This document shows, in pieces, positions 1-10,912 of a DNA stretch of 64,000 bases. Source of the DNA: Siderastrea radians (lineage: Eukaryota > Cnidaria > Anthozoa > Scleractinia > Rhizangiidae); NCBI GenBank assembly GCA_964017195.1, contig OZ024889.1, forward strand, positions 63,189,858 to 63,253,857. Direction: 5' to 3'. The translations under genes were made by a program, and so were the position numbers. Each line of letters starts with the position of its first letter. The stretch's first letter is position 1. The notes below the pieces were generated by a model, which was given only the letters and a program-made list of their open reading frames with translations, was not told the origin of the DNA and ran no database searches.

Positions 1-537
1 TAACACCGCTTAATCAAACATAATGGTCATGAGAAAACAAGGAAGAAATCAACAACAACAGTTTCTCCTCATCAGTACCATATGAAATGTATGGAGAACA
101 GTGTGGAGAATATGCATGCTGATATCAGGCTTAAAAGGATTTAAAACCCCAAAGGAAACAGAAGGGAGGAAAAGCTTATTAAAGATATTGTTTTAGCCTT
201 TTAAGTTACTTCATTCACAATAAAAAATAGCAGGGGCACCTTTCCTGGATTATATTACTTTTGCTGTCTACAGGTTTGTGCTAATGTATTTTTTTAATCC
301 ACAGCAACATTGGCAAAGGTGATCCACCTGTCACTCTTTGTTTTTAGTTTAGTGTAGTTTTTATTTATGCCTATATATGTAAAATCAACAAAAAATTGTC
401 CATACCTTTGTTATGTAGTAGGAGAATTGTTTCCATTGTACTATTAGAAGTAATGCTGCTGCATGATGAGCACATTACTTCACTTCTCAGCTCAAAGAAA
501 AAGGATCACAGAAAGGAAAGGCTACAGCTGGAAGGAA
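1..537. other. No recognisable gene
   Basis: AT-rich sequence with many stops in all frames. I see no domain, tRNA, inverted repeat or long open frame. It may be the 3' flank of a minus-strand gene whose possible last exon lies just to the right. Confidence 0.4.
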
Positions 538-702
538 TTAAATGCTGAATCTGTTACTGGTTAGCAGTGTGTCCAAGTACTCTACAAAATTCCTGAACAA
601 ATTCTGCTGCACACTGTTGCTGGCCCTTCTGAATTTGCCTGCTAATTTGTGGTAGACAGGATACCAGTGTTGCTGGACGAACTGTTCCAGTTGCAGTCTC
701 TT
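538..702 (-). CDS. Possible orphan terminal exon, unknown protein
   Basis: On the minus strand a frame with no stop runs from a stop codon near 709 down to a TAA at 538-540. The residues look protein-like: rich in Gln, Leu, Phe and charged residues, with the stretches LEQFVQQHWYPVYHK and FRNFVEYLDTLL. A pyrimidine-rich stretch followed by AG (700-701) could be a splice acceptor with the exon starting at 699. No upstream exon was found: the region to the right is unassigned and then becomes a LINE. I do not recognise the family. It could be the last exon of a gene cut off by repeats, a pseudogene remnant, or chance. Confidence 0.25.
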   Translation of the reverse strand, partial: KRLQLEQFVQQHWYPVYHKLAGKFRRASNSVQQNLFRNFVEYLDTLLTSNRFSI

Positions 703-1389
703 ACAGATTCAGAAAGTTAAGGTTGCTACACAGCAGGCACTTCTGACCTAGAATAATTTTGTGGAACATACCAGAATAACCTTTTTATCAATGCATGGCC
801 TGTGAGTGGATGAAAACTTATACCGGTAATTATTTTCATAACATAGGATGAGCACAAGACATACTTAAAAAAAAGGCACAGTACGTCAATTTAGAAATTA
901 CCAAGTCCATTCTCAAATGTCACCATCTCAATATGACCAGAAACTATTTAGAAGGGAGGGGGGGGGGGTGGGGGTGGCCAAAATTATTGGGTATGCTGTG
1001 ATGCTTTATTTGCGCTTTTCCTACTCGGAGCACTCATACACGCGTACTTCGGATGGGTGGACAACATAAAACAAATCGAGAAAACAACCAAAACAAACAA
1101 AGCTTCCAGGAATGTTAACAGCGAAAATGTTTTAGTTTATTTCAGAGACTTTTCGCTCCTAACTTCTTGAAAGGCACATCTTACTAAGTATGGAGTTCTA
1201 GCAAGATTATCAAGTTGTCAAGTAAAGTATTTTAATATGATTGACATAAATTGTTTTCATAAAGGAAAATGTTTCTGGTAAAAATAAGTGGAATATAACT
1301 ACACTACTTGGTGGTGAAATGCTTAGTCAAAGGCTTGTTAACATACTACTATCATTTTTTACTCGTCCACACTGATCTAAATGTTACTG
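703..1389. other. Unassigned, with a G-run
   Basis: No supported gene. A run of G around 957-975 sits in otherwise AT-rich DNA. The right part leads into the decayed 5' end of the LINE. Confidence 0.4.
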
Positions 1390-1424
1390 TTATCTGGAGT
1401 GCTAAAGCAACATTGAATATTTTT

Positions 1425-1947
1425 AAGACCTGTTTTCGATGAGGTACACTTCTTGCGGTGTAGCAGTGCTGATAAGAAACGGATTTAATTGCATAATTCA
1501 TATAACATAATATTATTGATCCCTCTGGGCGTTATATTATATTAAAAGTAGATATAGAAGACAAGGTTTATGTCCTAAAATGAACTAGATCTTGTTGACA
1601 TTTGGACAATCAAAAACCCTCAAACTAAAAGTTACACCTGGAGCGAAAAATCGCCACAAATGTTTTGTCGATTAGATTATTGGTTAGTGTCTAACAACTT
1701 GCAAGACTTTGTTAACTCAACGGATATTACTTCAGCGATAAAAACTGATCACGCAGCGATTGAAATTACCCTGACCGATTCATATCAAAATGCTAAAGGT
1801 CCTGGTTTTTGGAAAATGAATGTCTCTCTGCTTGATGATGAAAACTATCTTAAGGATTTGGAAAACAAACTTCCACAATGGAAGATAACAGGTATGAATG
1901 ACTTATCCGATAAACGCTCTGTCTGGGATTGGCTGAAATTTAATATT
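1425..1947 (+). pseudogene. LINE endonuclease remnant
   Basis: This is an exonuclease-endonuclease-phosphatase fold fragment belonging to the LINE. The first part (SCGVAVLIRNGF, DPSGRYIILKVD) matches the middle of L1-type endonucleases. The next part jumps to the C-terminal region (LDLVDIW, SYTWSEKSP, CRLDYWLVSNNL, TDHAAIEI). Roughly 80 residues seem to be lost between 1577 and 1580. The segment ends with WDWLKFNI followed by TGA at 1948, which probably arose from an Arg codon, because related elements continue RNHAI there. Not functional. Confidence 0.75.
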
Positions 1948-1967
1948 TGAAATCATGCCATTTCTTA

Positions 1968-2379
1968 GGGGCCGTTCACATGATACCGGAATGACTTTCA
2001 CTCCAGAACGAGTTCATTCCATCCCCATATATTTCTCTGTATCTGTTTACATGATACCGAGACGAAATTTCGTCCACACAGAAGTCATTCCGGAATGAGT
2101 TCATTCCGGTTTTCAATCCGAATGAAATTCTCGTTCTGGTGTGACATTTCATTCTGGTATCATGTAAACTGAAAACGAACTCCGTTCCGTGATGAAATCG
2201 CAAACCGTGTAGTCTGGGGCGAGTGGCGCATGTGTATCGTTTTCAAGATGGTGGATAAAGCGGTCGTTTTCAAGATGGCTGAGTCGGTCGATTTTGTCAT
2301 GTGAATGCAGTACGAACTTCATTCTGGAACGCAACTCATTCCGGAATGAAACTCATTCTGGTGTCATGTGAACAGCCCC
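1968..2379. mobile_element. Harbinger-type MITE inside the LINE
   Basis: 412 bp with terminal inverted repeats (GGGGCCGTTCACATGATACC at the left; GGTGTCATGTGAACAGCCCC at the right). It is flanked by the 3-bp target duplication TTA (1965-1967 and 2380-2382), which is typical of PIF/Harbinger elements. The interior carries many diverged copies of a CATTCCGGAATGA-like motif in both orientations and no transposase. It inserted into the LINE coding region, so it is younger than the LINE. Confidence 0.85.
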
Positions 2380-5300
2380 TTACTCTTAACAAAAGGCCAA
2401 AGAACGAAGCAAAGAGGAAAAATCTCTGCAAAATGATTGTCAAATAGCAACAAAGAATTTCGAAGAAGACCCGACTGTTTCGAATCAAAATCGTTTAAAT
2501 GAAGCGAAAGACGCTCTTGAACTTTTTTATGAGGAAAAAACAAAAGGCATTATCATTCGCGCAAGGGCTCGGCGGCACGAACATGGAGAAAGAAACACAT
2601 AGTATTTTTTAAATTTAGAAAAACGAAATAATACTAAAAAGCATATTAGAAAATTACTAGTTAGTGGTGCTATCACAACCGATCCCTTCAAAATACTTGA
2701 CGAACAGAAGCGCTTTTATCACAACCTTTATAAATCTCAATTTCCCGGCATAGATAAAAACGATGGCGAAATCTTTTTAAACAACTTGAACATACCGAAA
2801 TTATCTGAAGAACAGAAACAATCTTGTGAAGGTGAAATATCCCTTGAGGAATTAAAGTCCATCTTAGAAAGCTTTCAAAAGAACAAATCACCTGGTAATG
2901 ACGGAATACCAATTGAATTTTATTAAACATGCTGGAACCTAGCTAATTAGTGATTCTTTTATCGAATGCGTTAATGAATCCTTCAAATTTGGTGAAATGT
3001 CCTGCACGCAAAGAAAAGCAGTTATCACTTTAATTGAGAAACAAGGTAAAGATCGAACTCTTATGGAAAATTGGCGGCCAATATCCCTCATTAATGTTGA
3101 CGCGAAAATAATCTCGAAAGTTATCGCAGCTAGAGTAAAAGATGTCTTGCCAAACATTATTCATCACAATCAAACCGGCTATGTCAAAGACCGTTACCTT
3201 GGAGAGACAGTGAGATAGATTTTTGACATAATGGAATTTACGGATAACGAGAACATTCCTAGCATTTTATTGATTTTAGAAAAGCCTTTGACACCTTAGA
3301 ATGGCATTATTTTTTTAGCTGTTTGAAAGCGTTTAATTTCGGCCCTGACTTAATAAATTGGGTTAGAACTTTTTATCAAAATATTCAGAGCTGTGTAATA
3401 AACAATGGTTTAGCATCGGATTATTTCACCTTAGAACGAGGTGTGAGACAGGGCGACCCCCTTTCCCCCTACCTCTTCCTCTTAGCCATCGAGACCTTGG
3501 CAATTTCTATTCGACAAAATCCTGAAATTGAGGGAATTAAAATAGTAAAAAATGAAAGTAAGCTTCTTCAATATGCAGACGATACTACTGCTGTGTTATC
3601 AAATTTAAACTCGGCAAATGCTTTATTTCAACAAATGAATTTATTTAAAAATTTATGCGGACTTGAAGCCAACAGTTCAAAACCAGAAGGTATGTGGATT
3701 GGGTCTCTTAAAAAAAAAAACGAAGAAAAGCCACTTGGAACAAATTGGCCAAATGAACCCATTAAAGCTTTAGGAGTATCTTTCACGTACGATCAAACAT
3801 TACTTTACGACAAAACGTCCGGGAGAAACTCGATAATATGAAAAAACTTACAAATATTTGGTCTTCAAGAGGACTTTCTGTTTATGGAAAGGTCACTATT
3901 ATTAAATCTTTACTCATCCCTAAATTAGTCTATGCGTGCTCCTTGCTTCCAACCCCGGCAAGTATTATCAAACAAGTAAATCATCTAATCTACACATTTT
4001 TATGGGAAGGAAAAGACAAGGTGACAAGGCTCTCAGCAATTAACGACTTTGAAGGTGGAGGTATAAAAATGATAGACATAGACAGCATGATCAAAGCTCT
4101 TAGGCTAGCCTGGTTGAATCGAATATTCAATAGTAATGAAAGTACATGGAAAATCTATTTGATGCATCTCTTAAAAGATGTTGGGAGCTCATTCATTTCT
4201 GAATGCAACTACGAAATAAAAGATCTTTCGATAACCTCAATTTTCTATAGGGAACTGCTGCAATGGTGGTCAGAATTCCGAGATCTCTTTTCTGATGAGA
4301 AAAATTGGATATCTGTAGTTTGGAATCACAAAGATATAAGAATAAATGGAAAACCTGTTTTTTATAGGACATACTATGATTCCGGAATTTGCACTGTTGA
4401 TGATCTCCTATTAAATCTAAACAGCATCGAATCATTCGACGTAATAAGAAACAAAATAAAAAAGGTCAATTTTCTTACATGGACAGGTCTTAGACATTCA
4501 ATACCAGTCCGAATTAAAAACAGTTCAGTACAGGTCCACAAGAGGGAATCCCTCTTTTAAGTACAATAATGTTATTTTTGACATTACAAAAAAGAGATCA
4601 AAAGACTACTATTCCCTGATAATTAGTAAAAAAGCTCAGCTACCTAATAACGTTCAGAAACTAAGACATTTCAACTTAAATGATGAAGAACTGAAAGTTG
4701 CCTTCACCCTACCGCATAAAATAGCGAATGAACCTTATGTCAAAGCTTTTCAATACAAAATTTTAAACTCAATTCCTTATACTAACACGAAATTATTTAA
4801 AATTGGATACAGCGAGCATGATAAATGTACTTTCTGCAACAATGAATCAGAAACATTACACCACCTATTTTTCAACTGCCCTCACTCAAATCTATTTTGG
4901 AAACATCTGGAAAAATATTACTTTAACCTAACAAAACAACTTAAAGTTCTCAGCCTTCAAGAAATCATTATAGGTATTACAGCATCATCATGCCCCTTAC
5001 TAAACTATCTAATTTTAATCGGTAAAGTTTATATTTGGGATTGCAGGAGGAAGTGTGTACGGCCGTATATAGAAGGTTTTATACTGAAAATAAAAACAAA
5101 ATATCAGATACAAAAATACATCGCGACCAAAAACAACGACCTAGAAGCATTTATAAGAAATGGACGGGAAATTTTCCACTCTTAGTTTAATCATTTTTTT
5201 TCCATTACTTGTTTGTATAGCTGTAAATTAATGTAAAATAGTGTAATAGAGTAACTGTAATTATTATTGTTGTTCAGTAAATGTTATTGTAAAGTAAAGG

Positions 5301-5535
5301 CAATTTAGTATCGTGTATAAAATAACTTCAGTTATCTGCAGTTTAAATCTAAATTATACAATGTATATATATTTAACTGATTAATGATTAAGTGCATATT
5401 TATTGCTAAAAACAGCAATTGCGCGGCTGTTTTAGCTTTGTAAATCTAATTTTGTAATTCTTTGTAATTCTGTGTTTGTATGTACTTTGTGTTGTAAATG
5501 AATAAATAAATTAAAAAAAAAAACAAAAAAAAACT

Positions 5536-6245
5536 TCTTGCGATTGTGCTGCAATCCAGCGAGTCCTTCGAAAAAACATGTCACTGAGAGCAGAGCTTGT
5601 AAGACGCTGTTCAAAAAGCAAGCTAAGTATTTCCTGAGTTTGAAATTGCCCTTGGATCCATTTCGAAGGTGACATTAATTCTTAAAACGAAGAAAGTGTA
5701 ACGCAGAAGGCAGGAGATTCGTAAACAAACTGAGCGCATTACAAAAACTTTCAATGTTTTTTCCGCCAAAGTGACAAAAATGTTCCCTTCCTTGTCCCCC
5801 TGCGATAGCACCTCAACTCGTTGGGGGATACGGGGGAGGACTGGAGGAGGCTTGGCTACTGAATTGAGCCTGGTTTCTAAGCTCCCTCAGAAAGTGATCC
5901 CAAAACAAATTTTTGTGAAATGAAACTGCCAAACTGGGCTTGAAGGTCAAACTTCGAATTTTTTGTGTGTGACTCGTGGGCGTCTCTTGTCACACATTTC
6001 CTGTAAAACGCGAGGGAATCTCGTTTCAACCAATCAGAAGCACTACCTAGATCTGGATAGTGACGCGTCATCTGTATGGAATTTCTGCGCTCGTTACTCA
6101 GAAGTCGTTTTGCGAGGGCTGAAGTGGCGACCTCGCGAAATGCCGGCTGTTATCTCAGGCTAGAACCTAGCGGGCTTGATAGAAATTCCTCGCTGGCATT
6201 ACTCTCGCGAGGTTGGTACATAAGAACCGCAGTGCATTGTAGATA
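5536..6245. other. Unassigned intergenic sequence
   Basis: Several 60-90 codon open frames occur here, but none resembles a known protein and they overlap on both strands. The stretch around 5990-6170 is CpG-rich and looks like repeat-derived DNA rather than an exon. Confidence 0.35.
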
Positions 6246-6352
6246 CTATTCTAGTCTGGGGGCCCTTCATATACGCCTCTCATGCACCCAGACCTTCAAC
6301 TGTCGCATTTTCGTAGGTACCATCTTAGACGTTTTAAAGGAGTTTCTCTAAG

Positions 6353-6495
6353 GCTTCAGATGAAAGGAAAAGTTACACACCAAATGAACTTAGATTTTGA
6401 GGCAATATCCTTGTTTCTTTAGAGTTTCACCCAGTTGGAAAGAAACTTCCACACCAGACGAAGCAAGTTTTAACTCAAATTCCTTGTTTCTTTAG
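6353..6495 (+). repeat. Tandem copies of a splice acceptor plus exon start
   Basis: Two degenerate units of about 70-73 bp (6353-6422 and 6423-6495) precede the AMACR-like exon. Each resembles the exon start (GCTTCAG..GAAAGGAAA; TTTCACCCAGTTGGAAAGAAA) followed by intron-like sequence ending in TTGTTTCTTTAG. The true exon start at 6496 is the third unit. Copy 2 of the block near 27430 lacks the extra units, so the local triplication happened after the larger duplication or was lost there. Confidence 0.65.
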
Positions 6496-6904
6496 GGCTT
6501 CAGTTGGAAGGAAAACCTCCAGACCAGGCAGACTTAGATCAATGGCCAAAAGCAAAGGAGCAAATTGCTGGAGTATTCTCAACGAAGACTCAGTCAGAAT
6601 GGTGTGAGATCTTCAAGGATCTAGATGCTTGCGTCGAGCCAGTGCTCACAGCAGACGAAGCATCTGTCCACTCCCTCAATAAAGAGAGAAAGACATTTGC
6701 TTTAAATGAGGGTGTTTACAAACCAACCCCAGCACCAAAGCTATCAAGAACCCCTGGGAACGTAACTGCACGCCAAGACCGCAGCCAAATATTGGGGAAC
6801 ACACGTTTGAGGTTTTAGAAGGGGCTGGGTATTCAGATAGGGAAATTAAACAGCTAATAAGGGATGGTGTCGTTGATTGCCCGAACATTAAGTCATCACT
6901 TTGA
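6496..6904 (+). pseudogene. AMACR-like last exon, copy 1 (frameshifted)
   Basis: It encodes the C-terminal part of an alpha-methylacyl-CoA racemase, a family III CoA-transferase-fold enzyme that epimerises 2-methyl-branched acyl-CoAs in peroxisomes and mitochondria. A splice acceptor (TTTCTTTAG) precedes 6496. Visible family blocks are LQLEGKPPDQADLDQWP, EWCEIFKDLDACVEPVLT, LNKERKTF and PAPKLSRTPG, then in another frame PNIGEHTFEVLE and YSDREIKQLI, ending KSSL before the stop at 6902-6904. KSSL resembles a peroxisomal targeting tail. One missing base near 6768 (a C in GCC AAG) would explain the frame change. No upstream exons are visible, so this is most likely an isolated duplicated exon rather than the working gene. 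A sequencing error at the frameshift cannot be excluded. Confidence 0.75.
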
Positions 6905-8214
6905 CATGTTACTGCTTTGGCCATTGTGGAATTATTAAGTGGATGTTGACGTCCCGTCCACATAATAGACCTTACGCAGACTGGACGGTGATGGCAACGA
7001 GAACATTGCTAAACAAAAAGTTCAATTAACACAAAAATGTCTCTGCACGTCTAGTACATTTCTTCGTCGTCCCCTGGAAAACAACAACGTGAAATGTCCA
7101 TATTTTGGATTCTATGGAGAACGTAAACACTCGACAGTAAATTTTCTTTTCTCTACCTGAACTTGAACATCGAGCCTACGAAGTCAGCTTCAAGATCGTT
7201 CGGCCAGATTAAACAAACTTGAACTAGAAGGGATATTCTCGTAGTAAAGGCATTATGAACTTTTCTTTATAAAGAAGTTTTCCTTGGCGTTGTTGTCACT
7301 TTGCTTAAGGTCCATAATGTGTTTTCAAAAGTGTACGTTTTCAGGTGCGTAAACACGAAGCAAAATACTTTTGTCAAAAAACGCGTTTCGAGTTGTCTTT
7401 ATCTGTCCAAACTGATGCAGTGGGTTTTTCATTTGAAAACGGATATCTTTTTGTGTGTTTTCGCCTGCTGTCCGCACATCACCGATCTCGAACCCAGATC
7501 TTTACACTTCAGTACGTACAAGAGAGATGTGGGTACAAGATGATCCACACACGACAGCGTTTCAAAACGAGGCGTTTTCAAAAGTCTTCATTTCAGATCC
7601 GTTTTTACAAGTCTCCGTTTTGACAGCGTTTTCGATCGTTTTTCTTCGTGTTCAAAAAGGCAAAAACGCATTAAAAGGTGTGATAACAAGTTTTGGGGCT
7701 ATCTTGGGAAATTCTCTAATCTCGGTAATGGCTTCTCAAATTTGGGGTAAACACTCGCTGGCTGCGGCAAGACTGGGACCTATACAGTAGAAATCCTCGA
7801 GACTCAGAGAGCAGACAGTACTTTGGATCCAACAGTAGAGTTTAATCTCTTGAACACAACCAAAGAACGTAACCACTTGGTATTAAACAGATACAACTAC
7901 GTACAGGAATGGATTGTTGTTACCGGCGTCCCCACCGGGGAAACCGCACGGGTGTAACCTCGGCAAATATAGCCAAGAACTACACTTACAAAGGCACGTG
8001 TATTTATGCCAACCTGTACATAGATGACGTAATCTTTCGACGACTAACCCTAAACTGCTGTTCGTTATCGCCGTTCCATCAGAGGTGTCAGAGATTAACT
8101 ACTTAAACAACTGCGAGTAGTTCACACACTAAGGCGTTACACCACAATACAGATGAACGGGTGGTTAACATGGCAAGTTGACTCCTACAACTTACTGCTG
8201 TCGGCTTTTCTATG
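6905..8214. other. Non-coding part of duplicated block
   Basis: No host gene is recognised. From 6946 a CCCGTCCACAT motif appears, and its inverted partner (GTAGTGTGGACGG) occurs at 10547-10559 and in copy 2 at 28508-28521. This suggests that an old inverted-repeat transposon was part of the block. AAAACG/CGTTTT-rich sequence fills 7310-7690. The frames at 7301-7790 have no domain. Confidence 0.4.
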
Positions 8215-8609
8215 TTTTTAAACTATTGAAGAAACATCAGCAAATCTTCTTCTCATATCCACAGATAAAATCCTTACAGCCATGGACAATGGAATGGTCA
8301 CTGGCGCCGTATTTATTGACCTTACTAAGGCTTTTGATACGGTCAATCACTCCATACTTTTGTCAAAATTGAATAGTCTAGGCGTTTTGGATGATTCTAC
8401 AACGTATAAATGGTTTGAGTCATATCTATCCAACCGATGTCAAATTACTGCTTGCAACAAAAACAGCCAGTTGGATCAAGCAATCGTATCGATTGGAGTG
8501 CCACAAGGTTTACCGTGTACATCAATGACTTACCAGACCTTTTGGAACACTGTGACATTACTTTATATGCAGATGACATTGTCATATTTATTTCTTCCAA
8601 ATCCATTCA

Positions 8610-9570
8610 TAGCAGTCCGCTGTTCACGGAGAAGCGCATGCGCGAGCGGAACGGCTCAAAAATAAATTGTACGGGTCGACACTAAATTCGAACATAGGAA
8701 GCCCAAGCATATATTTGAATATTATTAAAAATGGCGTTTCAAAATATAAGACTTTGTATGGGATTTCGAACCGAACATTTTGAGCACTACATAACAACGA
8801 ACTAACTGAATAAAGTTCATGAAACATTACATGGTGTTGTTTGCAATCCTTACAACGCATTTTGAGAAATTTGAGGTCCATTTACCTAACTGTGTTAGTA
8901 CGTGTATAATACATTGACACTTGTCAATGTATTATACACGTATAATTAATTAATTTGGATCTGACATCCGTGATAAAGAAAGTTACATGTCTTGCAGATA
9001 ACCGCAAGCAAGCATCAAATTACGCATGAAGAAACTCGTGGATCCTTTCATAAATTATTAAACGTCACTCTTTAAAGTTGCTTTGAGGAATCTTGCAATT
9101 AAACTGAGCACAAAAACTTAACTAATCGCCAAAGAACTAGCACACACAGAGGCACAAAGATTTCAAACGGCCCTAAGAACATCAAACACTCCAAACAGTA
9201 TCACAGCTTGAGGTTTCTCCCGGATCAATAGTTCAACGACACAATTTCGCCTTGTCGCCTTCAAATCATCTTGATCAAAGGGAGAAATCTTGATCAAAGG
9301 GACAAAGCTGTTGCGATTGTACGTGGGCAGGCTCTATTTTGAAGGCTAGAATAACTTCAACAACTAGCGACAGTCGTGCTTGGCCTGACATTTCATATAC
9401 TATCGACAACAAGTTATAACAATTTACCTCCGTATCCCGCCGCGCGCGCCAGGGTAGTGAACGCGCTTCTAATTGGTTTAAAAACAATTATCTTGACAGC
9501 GCTCGACCACACAGCGCTCAAGTCATCGCTCGCACATGCGCTGAACCGTGAAACTCTGCCTTAAACAAAA
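8610..9570. mobile_element. Insert splitting the CR1/L2-like LINE
   Basis: About 960 bp separate two parts of the RT frame (ISSKSIHS on the left, KWLVSNQF on the right). The two edges show imperfect inverted similarity around GTTCACGG and AGCGCATGCGCGAGCG (left, 8621-8650) versus the reverse complement of CGCACATGCGCTGAACCGTGAAAC (9530-9553, quoted as CGCACATGCGCTGAA and CCGTGAAAC). It holds a near-perfect 44-bp palindrome and two direct copies of TTGATCAAAGGGA. No transposase is visible. The exact ends and target duplication are not clear. Confidence 0.5.
8899..8942. repeat. Perfect 44-bp palindrome (hairpin)
   Basis: Two 21-base arms with a 2-base centre (CT). The arm begins TACGTGTATAATACATTGAC and its reverse complement follows directly. 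It lies within the insert in the CR1/L2-like LINE. It could be a transposon end-to-end junction or a hairpin in RNA; nothing nearby decides this. Confidence 0.9.
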
Positions 9571-10320
9571 AAGCTAAATTCAGACCTACAATAGATAAAG
9601 TTAGTAAATGGCTCGTATCAAATCAGTTTACCTTAAATATTAGTAAATCCAAATTTATTATCATAGGTAGCAGCCAGGGCTTAAGGAATTTGAGTTCAAC
9701 CTCAATTTTGACTGATGATAGGAGTATCGAGGAACTAAGTTCGTTTACATATCTAGGTGTAGTTATCAATAAGCATCTAAGTTGGGAAGATCACATCGTC
9801 TATAAGATAAATGGGAAATTGGGCCTTTTGGACGTTTAAAATCATGCTTACCGGTAGAGACTAGTTACATCTTATCTATATTTGACTATGCTGATATCGT
9901 TTGGGGAGACAGGGGTAATGTAGCTTTAATGACACAACTACAAGTTCTACAAAACAAAGCAGCACGTATAATCCTACCCCTTCGTGCATCGGCCACTGAG
10001 GCCTTAGATAAACTTAAGTGGAAGGTCCTCTCGAGAAGACGTGCTGAACATCGTGCTATTTTCATGTTTAAGTGCTTGAATAACTTGTTTACACATTCTT
10101 TTAATGTTAGTTTTAATAGAGACCATTTTATAATACCAGGTATAAGTATAATGTACGTATAAGGCTATTTCAAATAGGAACTGGGGTCTTTGCACTTCGA
10201 CAAATTTTGCTGCAAACGAGTGGAATAATTTAAATAAGTCAATAAGGGAGCTGAAGTCCCTTGTCAAATTTTAACAGGCCATCCGTAAAGTAAGAATCTG
10301 ATTTCTTTTTTATATACTAG

Positions 10321-10568
10321 ATTGTAATTATTCATTGTTACTTTAATTAAACTATCTTAGTTATCGATTCGAAAGCTATTTAACATATTGGTTTTTTTCC
10401 TTTTTTCTGTATATATTTGTATAAGTTTTATTATTTGTAATTTAGTAGGAGGACCCTTCTGTGAAGCACTCTCGGGTGAAGTAGGTATCCTCAGGATTAT
10501 TTTAAAAAAAAGGTATAGATACGTTTTCAGACTAAGAGGGCATGTAGTGTGGACGGAACCCATAATTC
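10321..10568. other. End of LINE and duplicated-block sequence
   Basis: AT-rich 3' end of the LINE up to about 10400, then sequence that matches copy 2 again near 10520-10560 (ATGTAGTGTGGACGGAACCC). No gene. Confidence 0.4.
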
Positions 10569-10912
10569 TTGACCTATGTTGAAAACATAGGTCTTAGCCG
10601 GACTGCAGTTTGCGCTTTCTATGTTTGTTTGTTTGTTTGTTTGCATGTTTGAATGTATGTAAGTATGTATTTCTGATCCGGGGGGGGGGGGGGAGTCCCA
10701 TGTGAGACTGGGCGAGGATGCTCTTCATTCGACCTGTGAAAGATGCCATTCTAAAACAGACGGAGAACGCGAGACGACGAGCATCCATGCAGCTTTCACA
10801 TGGGAGTGCACCCCCCGGGGAATTTATGTGGCACTATGTGGCAACAATCAGATTGAGGCTACTAAGCTAAGAAACATAGGCACGCATTGCGTGCTTGACC
10901 TATGCTGAAATG
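10569..10912. repeat. Short repeat bounded by direct repeats
   Basis: About 340 bp bounded by the near-identical direct repeats CTTGACCTATGTTGAAA (from 10569) and CTTGACCTATGCTGAAA (from 10896). It contains a hairpin (GACCTATGTT-GAA-AACATAGGTC, 10571-10593), a (GTTT)n run near 10624-10642 and a G-run near 10680-10693. It interrupts the copy-1 block, and the matching place in copy 2 lacks it. The element type is unknown. Confidence 0.5.

Larger units (their letters stand above)
1390..5535 (+). mobile_element. Broken L1/Tx1-like LINE retrotransposon
   Basis: This is a non-LTR retrotransposon remnant encoding an APE-type endonuclease followed by reverse transcriptase (RT). The endonuclease is visible in pieces (about 1425-1577 with SCGVAVLIRNGF and DPSGRYIILKVD, then 1580-1947 with CRLDYWLVSNNL and KTDHAAIEI), but its middle is missing. 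The RT begins near 2460 (KGIIIRARARRHEHGE), continues through KNKSPGNDGIPIEF, NWRPISLINVDAKIISK and GVRQGDPLSPYLF, and has the catalytic YADD at about 3572-3583. A C-terminal region with a zinc-knuckle-like CTFCNNESETLHHLFFNCPH lies near 4826-4890. The element ends in an A-rich tail near 5500-5533. In-frame stops (for example 2600, 2923, 3216, 4558) and frameshifts make it non-functional. It is 5'-truncated, and a MITE splits it at 1968-2379. Confidence 0.88.
8215..10320 (+). mobile_element. CR1/L2-like LINE fragment, interrupted
   Basis: A reverse-transcriptase remnant of the jockey/CR1/L2 type. Visible are VFIDLTKAFDTVNH, KLNSLGV, GVPQG, then (after a small deletion that shifts frame) VYINDLPDLLEHCDITLYAD with the catalytic YADD at about 8566-8577. 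After an insertion (about 8610-9570) it resumes with KWLVSNQFTLNISKSKF, SSFTYLGVVINKHLSWEDHI, LQVLQNKAARIILPLRA, LKWKVLSRRRAEHRAIFMFK and, frameshifted, WNNLNKSIRELKSLVKF near 10220-10270. Stops and frame changes make it dead. The 5' half of the element is absent. Confidence 0.82.

Noticed and set aside
5963..6351. Open frames of 66 and 91 codons
   Set aside because: They overlap in different frames in CpG-rich repeat-like DNA, and no domain is visible.
7301..7790. Three overlapping plus-strand frames up to 111 codons
   Set aside because: They lie in CGTTTT-rich transposon-like sequence of the duplicated block; the homologous copy 2 does not keep the frames.
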